NCBI GenBank assembly: GCA_041477005.1 | Contig: JBGOUJ010000106.1 | Location: forward strand, 1-15,861 | DNA from: JBGOUJ01 sp041477005 | Lineage (GTDB): Bacteria > Acidobacteriota > Terriglobia > Bryobacterales > JACQDG01 | Length of the DNA stretch: 15,861 nt | Direction: 5' to 3' | Shown here: piece after piece, positions 5,816 to 12,375 of the stretch | Position numbering within the stretch: the first letter of the stretch is position 1 | Layout: every line of letters begins with the position of its first letter | Made by a program: the position numbers and the translations under genes | Notes under the pieces: generated by a model | The model's input: the letters and a program-made list of their open reading frames with translations, nothing else | The model's database searches: none | What the model was told of the DNA's origin: nothing

Positions 5816-6756
5816 CCCAGATCGGAGAGGAACTGCTGGCGCGCGGGGGCACGGCGCAGGCGGCCGATCCACTCCCGTCGCCCGTGTTTGCGGCGCAGGC
5901 GCCGGCCTTGCGCGCGGGACTGAAACCGGGCGCCGAGGGGCTGAACATCCCCGACCTGGTCTGTCCGGGCTGTGTGCAGCGCTGCCCGCAAACCTGCGCC
6001 CGGAAGACCCAGGCGATCGTCGCCGCCGGGGCCGACCGGGTCTCGGCGAGCGAGCGGCTTACCCGCATCGATGAATCGCTCGCCGCCCTGATCGATCACA
6101 CGCTGCTGCGGCCGGAGGCGACGCGCGAGCAGATCGTGAAGCTGTGCCAGGAAGCGCGAAAGTTTGGGTTTGCCAGCGTCTGCGTCAACGCCGGCTGGGT
6201 GCCGCTGTGCGCCCAGCTCTTGCGCGGCGCGAAAGCGAAAGTCTGCACGGTGGTCGGCTTTCCGCTCGGCGCCACCCTGACCGAAGCAAAGCGGGCGGAA
6301 ACCGAGGAGGCCGTGAAGCTGGGCGCCGAAGAAATCGACATGGTGATCCAGATTGGGGTGCTGCGCTCGGGAGATCTGGACCAGGTTTACCTGGACATTC
6401 GTGCCGTGGTCGAGGCCGCGCACCGGGCCGCGGCCATCGTAAAGGTGATCATCGAGGCGGCGCTGCTCGACGACGACGAGAAAGTCGTGGCCTGCGCGCT
6501 CGCCAAGCTGGCCGGCGCCGACTTCGTCAAGACCTCCACCGGCTTCGGCCCCTCGGGCGCCACCGATCATGACGTGGCCCTGATGCGGCGAGTGGTGGGC
6601 GGCGAGATGGGGATCAAGGCCGCCGGCGGCATCCGCAGTTTCGACGACTTGCAGAAGATGGCCGCCGCCGGGGCGACGCGCATCGGCGCCAGCGCCAGCG
6701 TCAAGATCCTCGAGGAAGCGAGGATTGCAGGGGCCGGCCAGGCCGGATCCGCATGA
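5785..6756 (+). CDS. deoC: Deoxyribose-phosphate aldolase (DERA) with encapsulation-peptide-like and cysteine-rich N-terminal extension
   Basis: The core from about residue 94 is a class I DeoC aldolase, which splits 2-deoxyribose-5-phosphate into acetaldehyde and glyceraldehyde-3-phosphate. It keeps the Schiff-base lysine K249 (DFVKTSTGF), the second lysine K278 (GIKAAGGIR), D185 (IDMVIQIG) and SLAALIDHTLLRPEAT. DeoC is usually 220-260 aa; this one has 323. Residues 4-20, VELEQLVAQIGEELLAR, form an amphipathic helix like microcompartment encapsulation peptides. A Pro/Ala linker follows (about 21-52), then CPGCVQRCPQTC with cysteines 60, 63, 67 and 71, a possible Fe-S or zinc site. Start is GTG at 5785, inside the RpiB-like gene; a later GTG at 5884 would remove the helix. 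The stop overlaps the phosphatase start (ATGA). Confidence 0.93.
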   Translation: MEPVELEQLVAQIGEELLARGGTAQAADPLPSPVFAAQAPALRAGLKPGAEGLNIPDLVCPGCVQRCPQTCARKTQAIVAAGADRVSASERLTRIDESLAALIDHTLLRPEATREQIVKLCQEARKFGFASVCVNAGWVPLCAQLLRGAKAKVCTVVGFPLGATLTEAKRAETEEAVKLGAEEIDMVIQIGVLRSGDLDQVYLDIRAVVEAAHRAAAIVKVIIEAALLDDDEKVVACALAKLAGADFVKTSTGFGPSGATDHDVALMRRVVGGEMGIKAAGGIRSFDDLQKMAAAGATRIGASASVKILEEARIAGAGQAGSA

Positions 6757-8498
6757 CCTCCCGAGCGGCACTCTTCAAGCAGCGCAGCGAGCTGCTGGAC
6801 TTCCTGCTGGAAGTCTCCGAAGTGTCTTCCGAGACGCTGGATCTCGAGAAGCTGCTGCCGACGCTCGCCAAATTGGTGAAGAAGGTCATCGATTACGAGA
6901 TCTTCGCTATCCTGCTGGTGGGCGACAAGAGCCTGATGCGGATGCGCTTCGCCATCGGCCACCGGCAGGAGGTCGTCGAGAACATGCGCGTTCCGGTGGG
7001 GCAGGGGATCACGGGTGCCGCGGCGGCCTCGCGCAAGCCGGTCCTGGTGAGCGATGTGCGCCAGGATCCGCGCTACCTGAACGCGCTCGACGCGGTGCGG
7101 TCGGAGCTCGCCGTGCCGATGGTGGCGCGGGGGCGGGTGGTGGGCGTGATTGACATTCAGTCCACGCGGTTGAACGCCTTCACCGAGCACGAGCAGGGGA
7201 TTGTGGAGTTGCTTGCGGCTCGGATGGCTCTGGCCATCGACAACGCCCGGCTCTACCGCCGGGTGGTGAAGCAGAACCGGACGCTGCGGACGCTCACGGC
7301 CATCGCCCAGGAGTTTTCGTCCATTCTGGAGCTCGATCCGCTGCTGCGCAAGATCTCCGAGCAGGTGCGGCACTTGATCAACTACGATTCGTTCAGCATC
7401 CTGCTGCTGGAGCCGTCGGAGGCCATGCTGAAGGACTACATGAGCGTGCGTTACGACAAGCGCGTGCACATGGACAACGTGCCGCTGGGGCGGGGCATCG
7501 TGGGGGCAGCGGCGGAATCGAAGCAGCCGGTGCTCGCCCCCGATACCAGCAAGGACCCGCGCTACATTGCCTGGGACGAGGGCATCCGCTCGGAAGTGGC
7601 GGTGCCGCTGCTCGTGCAGAACCGCTTGATCGGCGTGCTGGATCTCGAGAGCGAGCAGTTGAGTTACTTCACCGAGGAGCACGTGCGAACTCTCTCGCTG
7701 CTGGCGCCGCAGATCGCCACGGCCATCGAGAATGCCCGGCTCTACCAGCACGTCGCGCGCAACGAGGCGCGGCTGGACAAGGACCTCAAGGCGGCGCAGC
7801 AGCTTCAGCAGCACCTCTGGCCGTCGGTTTACCCGAAGATCGAGGATCTCGACCTCGCCGCCCGGATCGAGCCGGCGCGGCAGATCGGCGGCGACCTCTA
7901 CGATTTCCTGACCTTTGCCGACCAGTCTCCGGGAATCGTGATCGGCGACGTCAGCGGCAAGGGCGCGGCCGCGGCGCTCTATGCGGCGCTGGTGAGCGGG
8001 CTGCTGCGGCTGCTCGCGCAGCAACACAACTCGCCGGCAACTCTGCTGCGGGCGCTCAACCTGGCCCTGCTCGAGCGCAAGGTCGAGTCGAGCTATCTGA
8101 CGATTGCGTGCGCCCGCTGGCACCCGGAATCACAGACTCTGGTGGTGGCCAACGCCGGCATGCCCTTTCCTATTCTGGTCACCAAGGGACGGGCAAGCGA
8201 GCAAAAGGTCGCCGGCATTCCGCTCGGGCTGCTGGGCGACACCGAGTACGAGGAGGTCGCACTGCCGCTGGCGCCCGGCGACCTGGTGGTGTTCTCCTCC
8301 GACGGGATTGTCGACAGCCGCGACCGCTTCGGCCAGGACTACGGCCGGCAGCGGCTGGCTCAGCTCGTCGCCCGGCAGGGGCTTCTGAGCGCCGACAAGC
8401 TGATCCAGAAGATTTTTCAGGACGTGAAGAACCACGCCGCCGGCGCGGCGGCGTTTGACGACCAGACGGCGGTGGTAGTCAAGAGGATTGACGATTGA
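6753..8498 (+). CDS. GAF-GAF-PP2C (RsbU/SpoIIE-type) serine phosphatase
   Basis: A 581-aa soluble regulator. Two GAF domains lie at about 29-168 and 190-333; both contain the VPxGxGIxGAAAxSxxPVL...D...DPRY...S.AVP pattern and end in the ATAIENARLY-type helix. A short coiled linker (334-360, LDKDLKAAQQLQQHLWP) leads to a PP2C/SpoIIE phosphatase (about 368-578). Metal-binding aspartates are visible: D381 (IGGDLYDF), D399 (IGDVSGKG), D517 (SSDGIVDS) and D570 (DDQT). Such proteins dephosphorylate anti-anti-sigma (STAS) proteins in partner-switching pathways, or related targets, in response to a ligand or redox signal bound by GAF. No STAS or anti-sigma kinase gene is in the window. The start overlaps the deoC stop by four bases, so it is translationally coupled to the sugar-phosphate enzymes. 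Confidence 0.93.
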   Translation: MTSRAALFKQRSELLDFLLEVSEVSSETLDLEKLLPTLAKLVKKVIDYEIFAILLVGDKSLMRMRFAIGHRQEVVENMRVPVGQGITGAAAASRKPVLVSDVRQDPRYLNALDAVRSELAVPMVARGRVVGVIDIQSTRLNAFTEHEQGIVELLAARMALAIDNARLYRRVVKQNRTLRTLTAIAQEFSSILELDPLLRKISEQVRHLINYDSFSILLLEPSEAMLKDYMSVRYDKRVHMDNVPLGRGIVGAAAESKQPVLAPDTSKDPRYIAWDEGIRSEVAVPLLVQNRLIGVLDLESEQLSYFTEEHVRTLSLLAPQIATAIENARLYQHVARNEARLDKDLKAAQQLQQHLWPSVYPKIEDLDLAARIEPARQIGGDLYDFLTFADQSPGIVIGDVSGKGAAAALYAALVSGLLRLLAQQHNSPATLLRALNLALLERKVESSYLTIACARWHPESQTLVVANAGMPFPILVTKGRASEQKVAGIPLGLLGDTEYEEVALPLAPGDLVVFSSDGIVDSRDRFGQDYGRQRLAQLVARQGLLSADKLIQKIFQDVKNHAAGAAAFDDQTAVVVKRIDD

Positions 8499-8506
8499 AC
8501 CGCGAG

Positions 8507-8530
8507 GTTCCGGGCCGCGACTTAGTAAGG
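8507..8530. repeat. Degenerate single arm of the GAGCCGCGACCGTAAGG palindrome family
   Basis: TTCCGGGCCGCGACTTAGTAAGG resembles the left arm of the palindrome at 4372-4399 (TTTCGGAGCCGCGACCGTAAGG), with a few substitutions and a small insertion. The opposite arm is missing. Just before it, GAACC-GCGA-GGTTC (8497-8510) is a small GNRA-type hairpin that overlaps the phosphatase stop codon. Confidence 0.5.
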
Positions 8531-8544
8531 TGTGAAAAAATGCC

Positions 8545-8623
8545 GATCTCGCGCAAAGACGCCAAGTACGCCAGGAAAAACTTCTTGGTTTGCTTTGAGT
8601 TCTTTGCGCCTTTGCGAGAGATC
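8545..8623. repeat. Inverted repeat of the TTTGCGCCTTTGCGAGA family
   Basis: The arms 8545-8566 and 8602-8623 match at 19 of 22 positions as reverse complements (core CGCAAAGACGCCAAG / CTTTGCGCCTTTGCG). Between them is a 35-base spacer containing an A-run and CTTCTTGG. It occupies most of the gap between the phosphatase and lysA, and ends 15 bases before the lysA start. Similar CTTTGCG-rich intergenic elements are common in several phyla. Confidence 0.75.
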
Positions 8624-8638
8624 TTCCGCTAAATCACT

Positions 8639-9895
8639 ATGCCAACGGCGGGGTTCGAGTACAAGTCGGGACTGTTGCACTGCGAGGATGTCTCGCTTTC
8701 CGAGATTGCCGACCGCGTTGGCACGCCGGTGTATGTTTACTCGTCGCGGACGATTCTGGAGAACTACGAGACTTATAACCGCGCCTGCGGCCCGCAGCCG
8801 CACACGATCCATTACTCGCTGAAAGCTAACGGATCGTTGGGATTGGTGGACCTGCTCGCCCGGCAGGGGGCGGGCTTCGATATCGTTTCCGGCGGGGAGC
8901 TGTTTCGGGTGTTGCAGGCGGGAGGCGATGCGGCACGGGTCGTGTTCTCCGGCGTGGGCAAGACGGCCGACGAGATCGACTACGCCCTGGGAGCGGGCAT
9001 CGCTTCGTTCAACTGCGAATCGGAAGGGGAGCTGGAGCTGATCAACGAGCGGGCCAAGCGCCGGCAGATGCGGGCGCCGGTGGCGCTGCGGGTCAACCCG
9101 GACGTGAGCGCCGAGACGCACCCCTACATCGCCACCGGGTTGCGCGAGCACAAGTTCGGGGTGCCCATCGCCGAGGCCGAGCTGCTTTATGCGCGGGCCG
9201 CCGGCCTCGACAACCTCAAAGTGGAAGGCGTGAGCTGCCACATCGGCTCGCAGATCTTCGATATCCAGGCGTTTGTGGAGGCGCTGTGCAAGATTCTGGA
9301 TCTGGTCGATTCGCTCGAGAAGCGGGGCATTGCGATCCGGAACCTGGATCTGGGCGGCGGCCTGGGCGTGGGCTATCATCCCGACGACGCGGCCCCGACG
9401 ATCGGCGACTATATGCAGGCGCTGTGGCGGCAACTGAGAGGGCGAGACCTGCACCTGCACCTGGAGCCGGGCCGCTCGATCGTGGCTGCGGCCGGCGTGT
9501 TGCTGACCTCGGTGCTCTATCGCAAGCCATCCGCCCACCGGCAGTTCATCATTGTGGATGCAGCCATGAACGACCTAATCCGGCCGGCGCTCTATAAGTC
9601 TCACCACGAGATCTTGCCGGTCCAGGCTACCGACGGACCTAAGGTGCGGGCCGATGTTGTGGGGCCAGTGTGCGAGACCGGCGATTTTTTCGCCCGCGAC
9701 CGGGAGATGCCGCTGGTCAAGCCGGGCGAGCGGGTGGCGCTGCTCACCACCGGAGCCTACGGCTTCGTGTTGTCCTCCAACTATAATGCCCGTCCGCGGG
9801 CGGCCGAGGTTTTGGTCGACGGCGCGGGCTTCACCGTGATCCGCGACCGGGAGACGTTTGCCGACTTGATCCGGGGGGAGAGGACGGCCGGATGA
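8639..9895 (+). CDS. lysA: Diaminopimelate decarboxylase
   Basis: The PLP enzyme that decarboxylates meso-diaminopimelate to L-lysine, the last step of lysine synthesis. The 418-aa protein has the fold-III barrel with PLP lysine K62 (HYSLKANGS) and DIVSGGELFR (81-90). It also shows the FSGVGK motif, HIGSQ (201-205), LDLGGGLGVGY (237-246), the phosphate-binding EPGRSIVA (276-283) and the partner-subunit cysteine motif CETGDFF (C345). The C-terminal AYGFVLSSNYNARPRAAEV is typical. Length is normal. The ATG at 8639 gives a usual N-terminus; a repeat lies directly upstream and no strong Shine-Dalgarno is visible. It is probably monocistronic, since repeats border it on both sides. Confidence 0.96.
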   Translation: MPTAGFEYKSGLLHCEDVSLSEIADRVGTPVYVYSSRTILENYETYNRACGPQPHTIHYSLKANGSLGLVDLLARQGAGFDIVSGGELFRVLQAGGDAARVVFSGVGKTADEIDYALGAGIASFNCESEGELELINERAKRRQMRAPVALRVNPDVSAETHPYIATGLREHKFGVPIAEAELLYARAAGLDNLKVEGVSCHIGSQIFDIQAFVEALCKILDLVDSLEKRGIAIRNLDLGGGLGVGYHPDDAAPTIGDYMQALWRQLRGRDLHLHLEPGRSIVAAAGVLLTSVLYRKPSAHRQFIIVDAAMNDLIRPALYKSHHEILPVQATDGPKVRADVVGPVCETGDFFARDREMPLVKPGERVALLTTGAYGFVLSSNYNARPRAAEVLVDGAGFTVIRDRETFADLIRGERTAG

Positions 9896-9904
9896 GACAC
9901 CGGT

Positions 9905-9980
9905 CAAAAACAAGGCAAAAGGCAAATTGCAAAAGGCAAAAGGCAAAAATCAAGGTAGGGGACCTTTTTTTGTGCCCAAG
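9905..9980. repeat. Dispersed repeat, AAGGCAAAAGGCAAAAATCAAGG family, copy B
   Basis: The most regular copy: several AAGGCAAAAGGC units around AATTGC, then AAAAATCAAGG, a GGGG block, a T-run (seven T's) and GTGCCCAAG. It matches copy A (5091-5146) and copy D (10066-10118) in the same order and orientation. The T-run after the GGGGACC block could help end lysA transcription, but no good stem is present. Confidence 0.85.
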
Positions 9981-10005
9981 ACGGCAGGATGAAATGAAAC
10001 ACGAG

Positions 10006-10021
10006 ACAAAAATCAAGGCAG
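10006..10021. repeat. Short fragment of the same repeat (copy C)
   Basis: ACAAAAATCAAGGCAG repeats the central word of copies A, B and D. It is preceded by GCAGGATGAAA (9985-9995), which recurs at 10058-10068 just before copy D, suggesting a duplicated unit spanning both. Confidence 0.6.
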
Positions 10022-10061
10022 AACCCACGCCGACCTGATTTGCGTGGAGGAAGGATGCAGG

Positions 10062-10118
10062 ATGAAAGACAAGGCAAAAGGCAAGAATCAAGGCAGGGGC
10101 CATTTTCTTGTGCCCAAG
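10062..10118 (+). repeat. Dispersed repeat copy D, forming coding sequence
   Basis: ATGAAAGACAAGGCAAAAGG, then AGAATCAAGG, a GGGG block, a T-rich stretch and GTGCCCAAG repeat the order of copy B, but here they are the first 19 codons of the acetamidase-family gene. Read in frame they give a lysine-rich n-region (MKDKAKGKNQGRGHFLVPK) directly before the hydrophobic core of a signal peptide. Confidence 0.75.
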
Positions 10119-11120
10119 CTCGCCCTCGGGGTCGCGCTGCTTCTGCCGGCGGCTCTGTGGGGCGAAGTGCATCAGGTTGTGGCGACCGAGTATTACCACA
10201 CCTTCGCGAAAGGGAACCCGGTATTCAAGAGAATCAAGCCGGGGGATACGGTCATTACTAAGACGCTCGACGCCAACGGGCAGGATGACAAAGATGTCCG
10301 CCGGCATCCGGCGGAGTTTTCCAATCCCTTGACGGGGCCTTTCTTTGTCGAGGGCGCTGAGCCGGGCGATGCGCTGCTGGTGCATTTCCGGCGAATGAAG
10401 ATGAACCGCAACTGGGGCTGGACGAACTACCGGCTCGGGCTGTTTTCGCTGACGGCTGATTATGCGGAGACGATCTATTCGAATCGCTACAAAGACGGCC
10501 TCGTGCATCCGGGCCACGCCAACCAGGTGCCGTGGGAGCTTGACCTCCAGCAGAACACGGTGCGGCTGAAGGAGCCGGCGAGCCAGCGGGTCCGGTTCGA
10601 GTTCCCGGCGCAGACCATGCTGGGATGCGTCGGCGTCGCAGCGGCCGATGATTTCGCGCCGACCTCCGCCATCTCGGGTCCCTACGGCGGTAATATGGAT
10701 TATAACCAGGTAGCGGAAGGCGCGACGGTCATCCTGCCCGTGTTTCATCCCGGCGGGCTGCTCTACATGGGCGACGGCCACGCGCTGCAGGCGGATGGAG
10801 AACCGACCGGAACCGGGATCGAGACCTCTCTCGACGTCGAGTTCACGGTCGATCTGCGCAAGAACGCGAGAGTGACGGGACCGCGCCTGGAGACCAACGA
10901 GTACCTGATCAGCGTCGGCAGCCAGCCGGAATTTGCAAGCTCGCTCGACCGGGCGCTGGGGATGGCGACGGTCGACATGGTCCACTGGCTGGTGAATGAT
11001 TACCGGTTGGAGCCGTGGGCGGCGCACCTGCTCGTGGGCTACCGGGGCCGCTACGAGGTCGTAACGGTGGCCGGCTCCATGGCGCTGAAAATCCCGAAAC
11101 GCGACCTTCCGGCCCGCTAG
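10062..11120 (+). CDS. Exported acetamidase/formamidase family protein
   Basis: A 352-aa protein of the FmdA/AmdA family, which hydrolyses formamide or acetamide to ammonia and the acid. Family segments are NPLTGPFFVEGAEPGDALLVHF (88-109), MLGCVGVAAAD (186-196) and SGPYGGNMDYNQVAEGATVILPVFHPGGLLYMGDGHALQADGEPTGTGIE (205-254). Unlike the classical cytoplasmic enzymes it has a signal peptide: basic residues 1-19, hydrophobic LALGVALLLPAALWG (20-34), with cleavage probably soon after. Three starts are possible. GTG 10044 is unlikely. ATG 10062 follows GGAAGG by about seven bases and is preferred. GTG 10110 follows AGGGG and would give a shorter but adequate signal peptide. With the preferred start the n-region is encoded by a dispersed repeat. 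egtB follows after 20 bases. The true substrate is not known. Confidence 0.88.
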   Translation: MKDKAKGKNQGRGHFLVPKLALGVALLLPAALWGEVHQVVATEYYHTFAKGNPVFKRIKPGDTVITKTLDANGQDDKDVRRHPAEFSNPLTGPFFVEGAEPGDALLVHFRRMKMNRNWGWTNYRLGLFSLTADYAETIYSNRYKDGLVHPGHANQVPWELDLQQNTVRLKEPASQRVRFEFPAQTMLGCVGVAAADDFAPTSAISGPYGGNMDYNQVAEGATVILPVFHPGGLLYMGDGHALQADGEPTGTGIETSLDVEFTVDLRKNARVTGPRLETNEYLISVGSQPEFASSLDRALGMATVDMVHWLVNDYRLEPWAAHLLVGYRGRYEVVTVAGSMALKIPKRDLPAR

Positions 11121-11140
11121 AGCATCTAAAGTGGTACGGT

Positions 11141-12373
11141 ATGAAACTGGCTTTTGCTACCATGGCGCCCCGGACCGACCTTCGCGCCGCGCTCGACCAG
11201 GCCCGCGCGCGCACCGATGAGCTGTTTCGCCTGGTCCGCCCTGGCGCGCTCTACGAGCGGCCCGTCCCCGAGCGGCACCGCCTGATCTTTTATCTCGGCC
11301 ACCTGGAAGTGTTCGATTGGAACCAGATCTGCCGGGGCGTGCTGGGAATGGAATCGTTCCATGGAGAATTCGATCGACTGTTCGCCTTCGGCATCGACCC
11401 CGGCCCGGGCAAGCTGCCGGCCGACCAGCCGCGGGACTGGCCCCGGGCGTCGGAAGTCGAGGCTTACAATCACCGCGTTCGGCAGAGCGTCGACCGGATT
11501 CTGCCGGAAGCCCCGGATCAGATCGTTCACGTGGCGATCGAGCACCGGCTGATGCACGCCGAGACCTTCGCCTACCTGCTTCACAATCTGCCTTTGGAGC
11601 AGAAGATCGCCCCGCCGGCGGCGGCCCGTTCCGCTCGTCCCGCGCCGTCGCCGCGCGTGGTGGAGATCCCCGCCGGGCCGGCGGTCTTGGGACGGCCACG
11701 CGGCAATGGATTCGGCTGGGACAACGAGTTCGACGAAAACGTAGTGCAGGTTCCAGCGTTCACCATCAGCAAGTACAAGATCACCAATCAGGAGTACCTG
11801 AAGTTCGTGGAGGCCGGCGCCGAGCCGCCGCATTTCTGGAAGCGAGAGGAAGCCGGCTGGCTCTGCCGGACGATGTTCGGCGAAATCCCGCTGCCGATGG
11901 ACTGGCCGGTTTACGTGACCCACCAGCAGGCGGCGCAGTACGCCGCCTGGGCGGGCAAAGTTTTGCCGACCGAGGCCCAGTTCCACCGGGCCGCCTATGG
12001 AACGCGGAACGGCGAGCACCGCCTGTATCCATGGGGCCGGGAGGCGCCGGATGCGCGGCGGGGAAACTTCGATTTCGGACGCTGGGATCCGGCGCCCGTG
12101 GACGCCACCCCGCTCGGGGACAGCGAGTTCGGTGTCTCTCAACTGGTCGGCAACGGCTGGGAGTGGACCTCGAGCGTCTTCGGTCCGTTTCCGGGCTTCG
12201 AGCCGTTTCCGTTTTATCCCGGCTACTCGGCTGATTTCTTTGACGGCGCCCACTATGTGCTGAAAGGCGCTTCGGCCCGCACGGCGGGGGTGATGGTGCG
12301 CCGCTCGTTCCGCAACTGGTTTCGTCCCAACTACCCTTACCTTTACGCCGGCTTTCGCTGCGTGGAGAACTAG
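11141..12373 (+). CDS. egtB: EgtB, ergothioneine biosynthesis iron oxygenase (sulfoxide synthase)
   Basis: EgtB uses non-haem iron and O2 to join hercynine to cysteine or gamma-glutamylcysteine with C-S bond formation and sulfoxidation. The 410-aa protein has an N-terminal DinB-like domain with the three iron histidines: H54 (YLGHLEVFDW), H135 and H139 (EHRLMHAET). A C-terminal FGE-sulfatase-type domain runs from about 172: VEIPAGPAVLGRPRGNGFGWDNEF, YKITNQEYLKFVEAG, LPTEAQFHRAAYG, VGNGWEWTSSVFGPF, VLKGASARTAG and RRSFRNWFRPNYPYLYAGFR. The thiol donor cannot be decided by eye; no egtA or egtC is here. Start is ATG 11141; ATG 11162 is an alternative, and neither has a clear Shine-Dalgarno. egtD starts two bases after its stop. 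Confidence 0.95.
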   Translation: MKLAFATMAPRTDLRAALDQARARTDELFRLVRPGALYERPVPERHRLIFYLGHLEVFDWNQICRGVLGMESFHGEFDRLFAFGIDPGPGKLPADQPRDWPRASEVEAYNHRVRQSVDRILPEAPDQIVHVAIEHRLMHAETFAYLLHNLPLEQKIAPPAAARSARPAPSPRVVEIPAGPAVLGRPRGNGFGWDNEFDENVVQVPAFTISKYKITNQEYLKFVEAGAEPPHFWKREEAGWLCRTMFGEIPLPMDWPVYVTHQQAAQYAAWAGKVLPTEAQFHRAAYGTRNGEHRLYPWGREAPDARRGNFDFGRWDPAPVDATPLGDSEFGVSQLVGNGWEWTSSVFGPFPGFEPFPFYPGYSADFFDGAHYVLKGASARTAGVMVRRSFRNWFRPNYPYLYAGFRCVEN

Positions 12374-12375
12374 AT

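Noticed and set aside
6567..8123. A 518-codon minus-strand frame opposite the GAF-GAF-PP2C gene
   Set aside because: It is the antisense shadow of a GC-rich gene; its His/Gln/Leu/Arg-rich composition and the clear domains on the plus strand rule it out.
9961..9972. Rho-independent terminator after lysA (T-run in repeat copy B)
   Set aside because: The T-run is not preceded by a convincing GC-rich stem and is part of a repeat that also occurs in coding sequence.
11660..12373. Formylglycine-generating (sulfatase-modifying) enzyme
   Set aside because: The C-terminal fold is shared, but the N-terminal DinB domain with the H54/H135/H139 iron triad and the neighbouring egtD identify EgtB.
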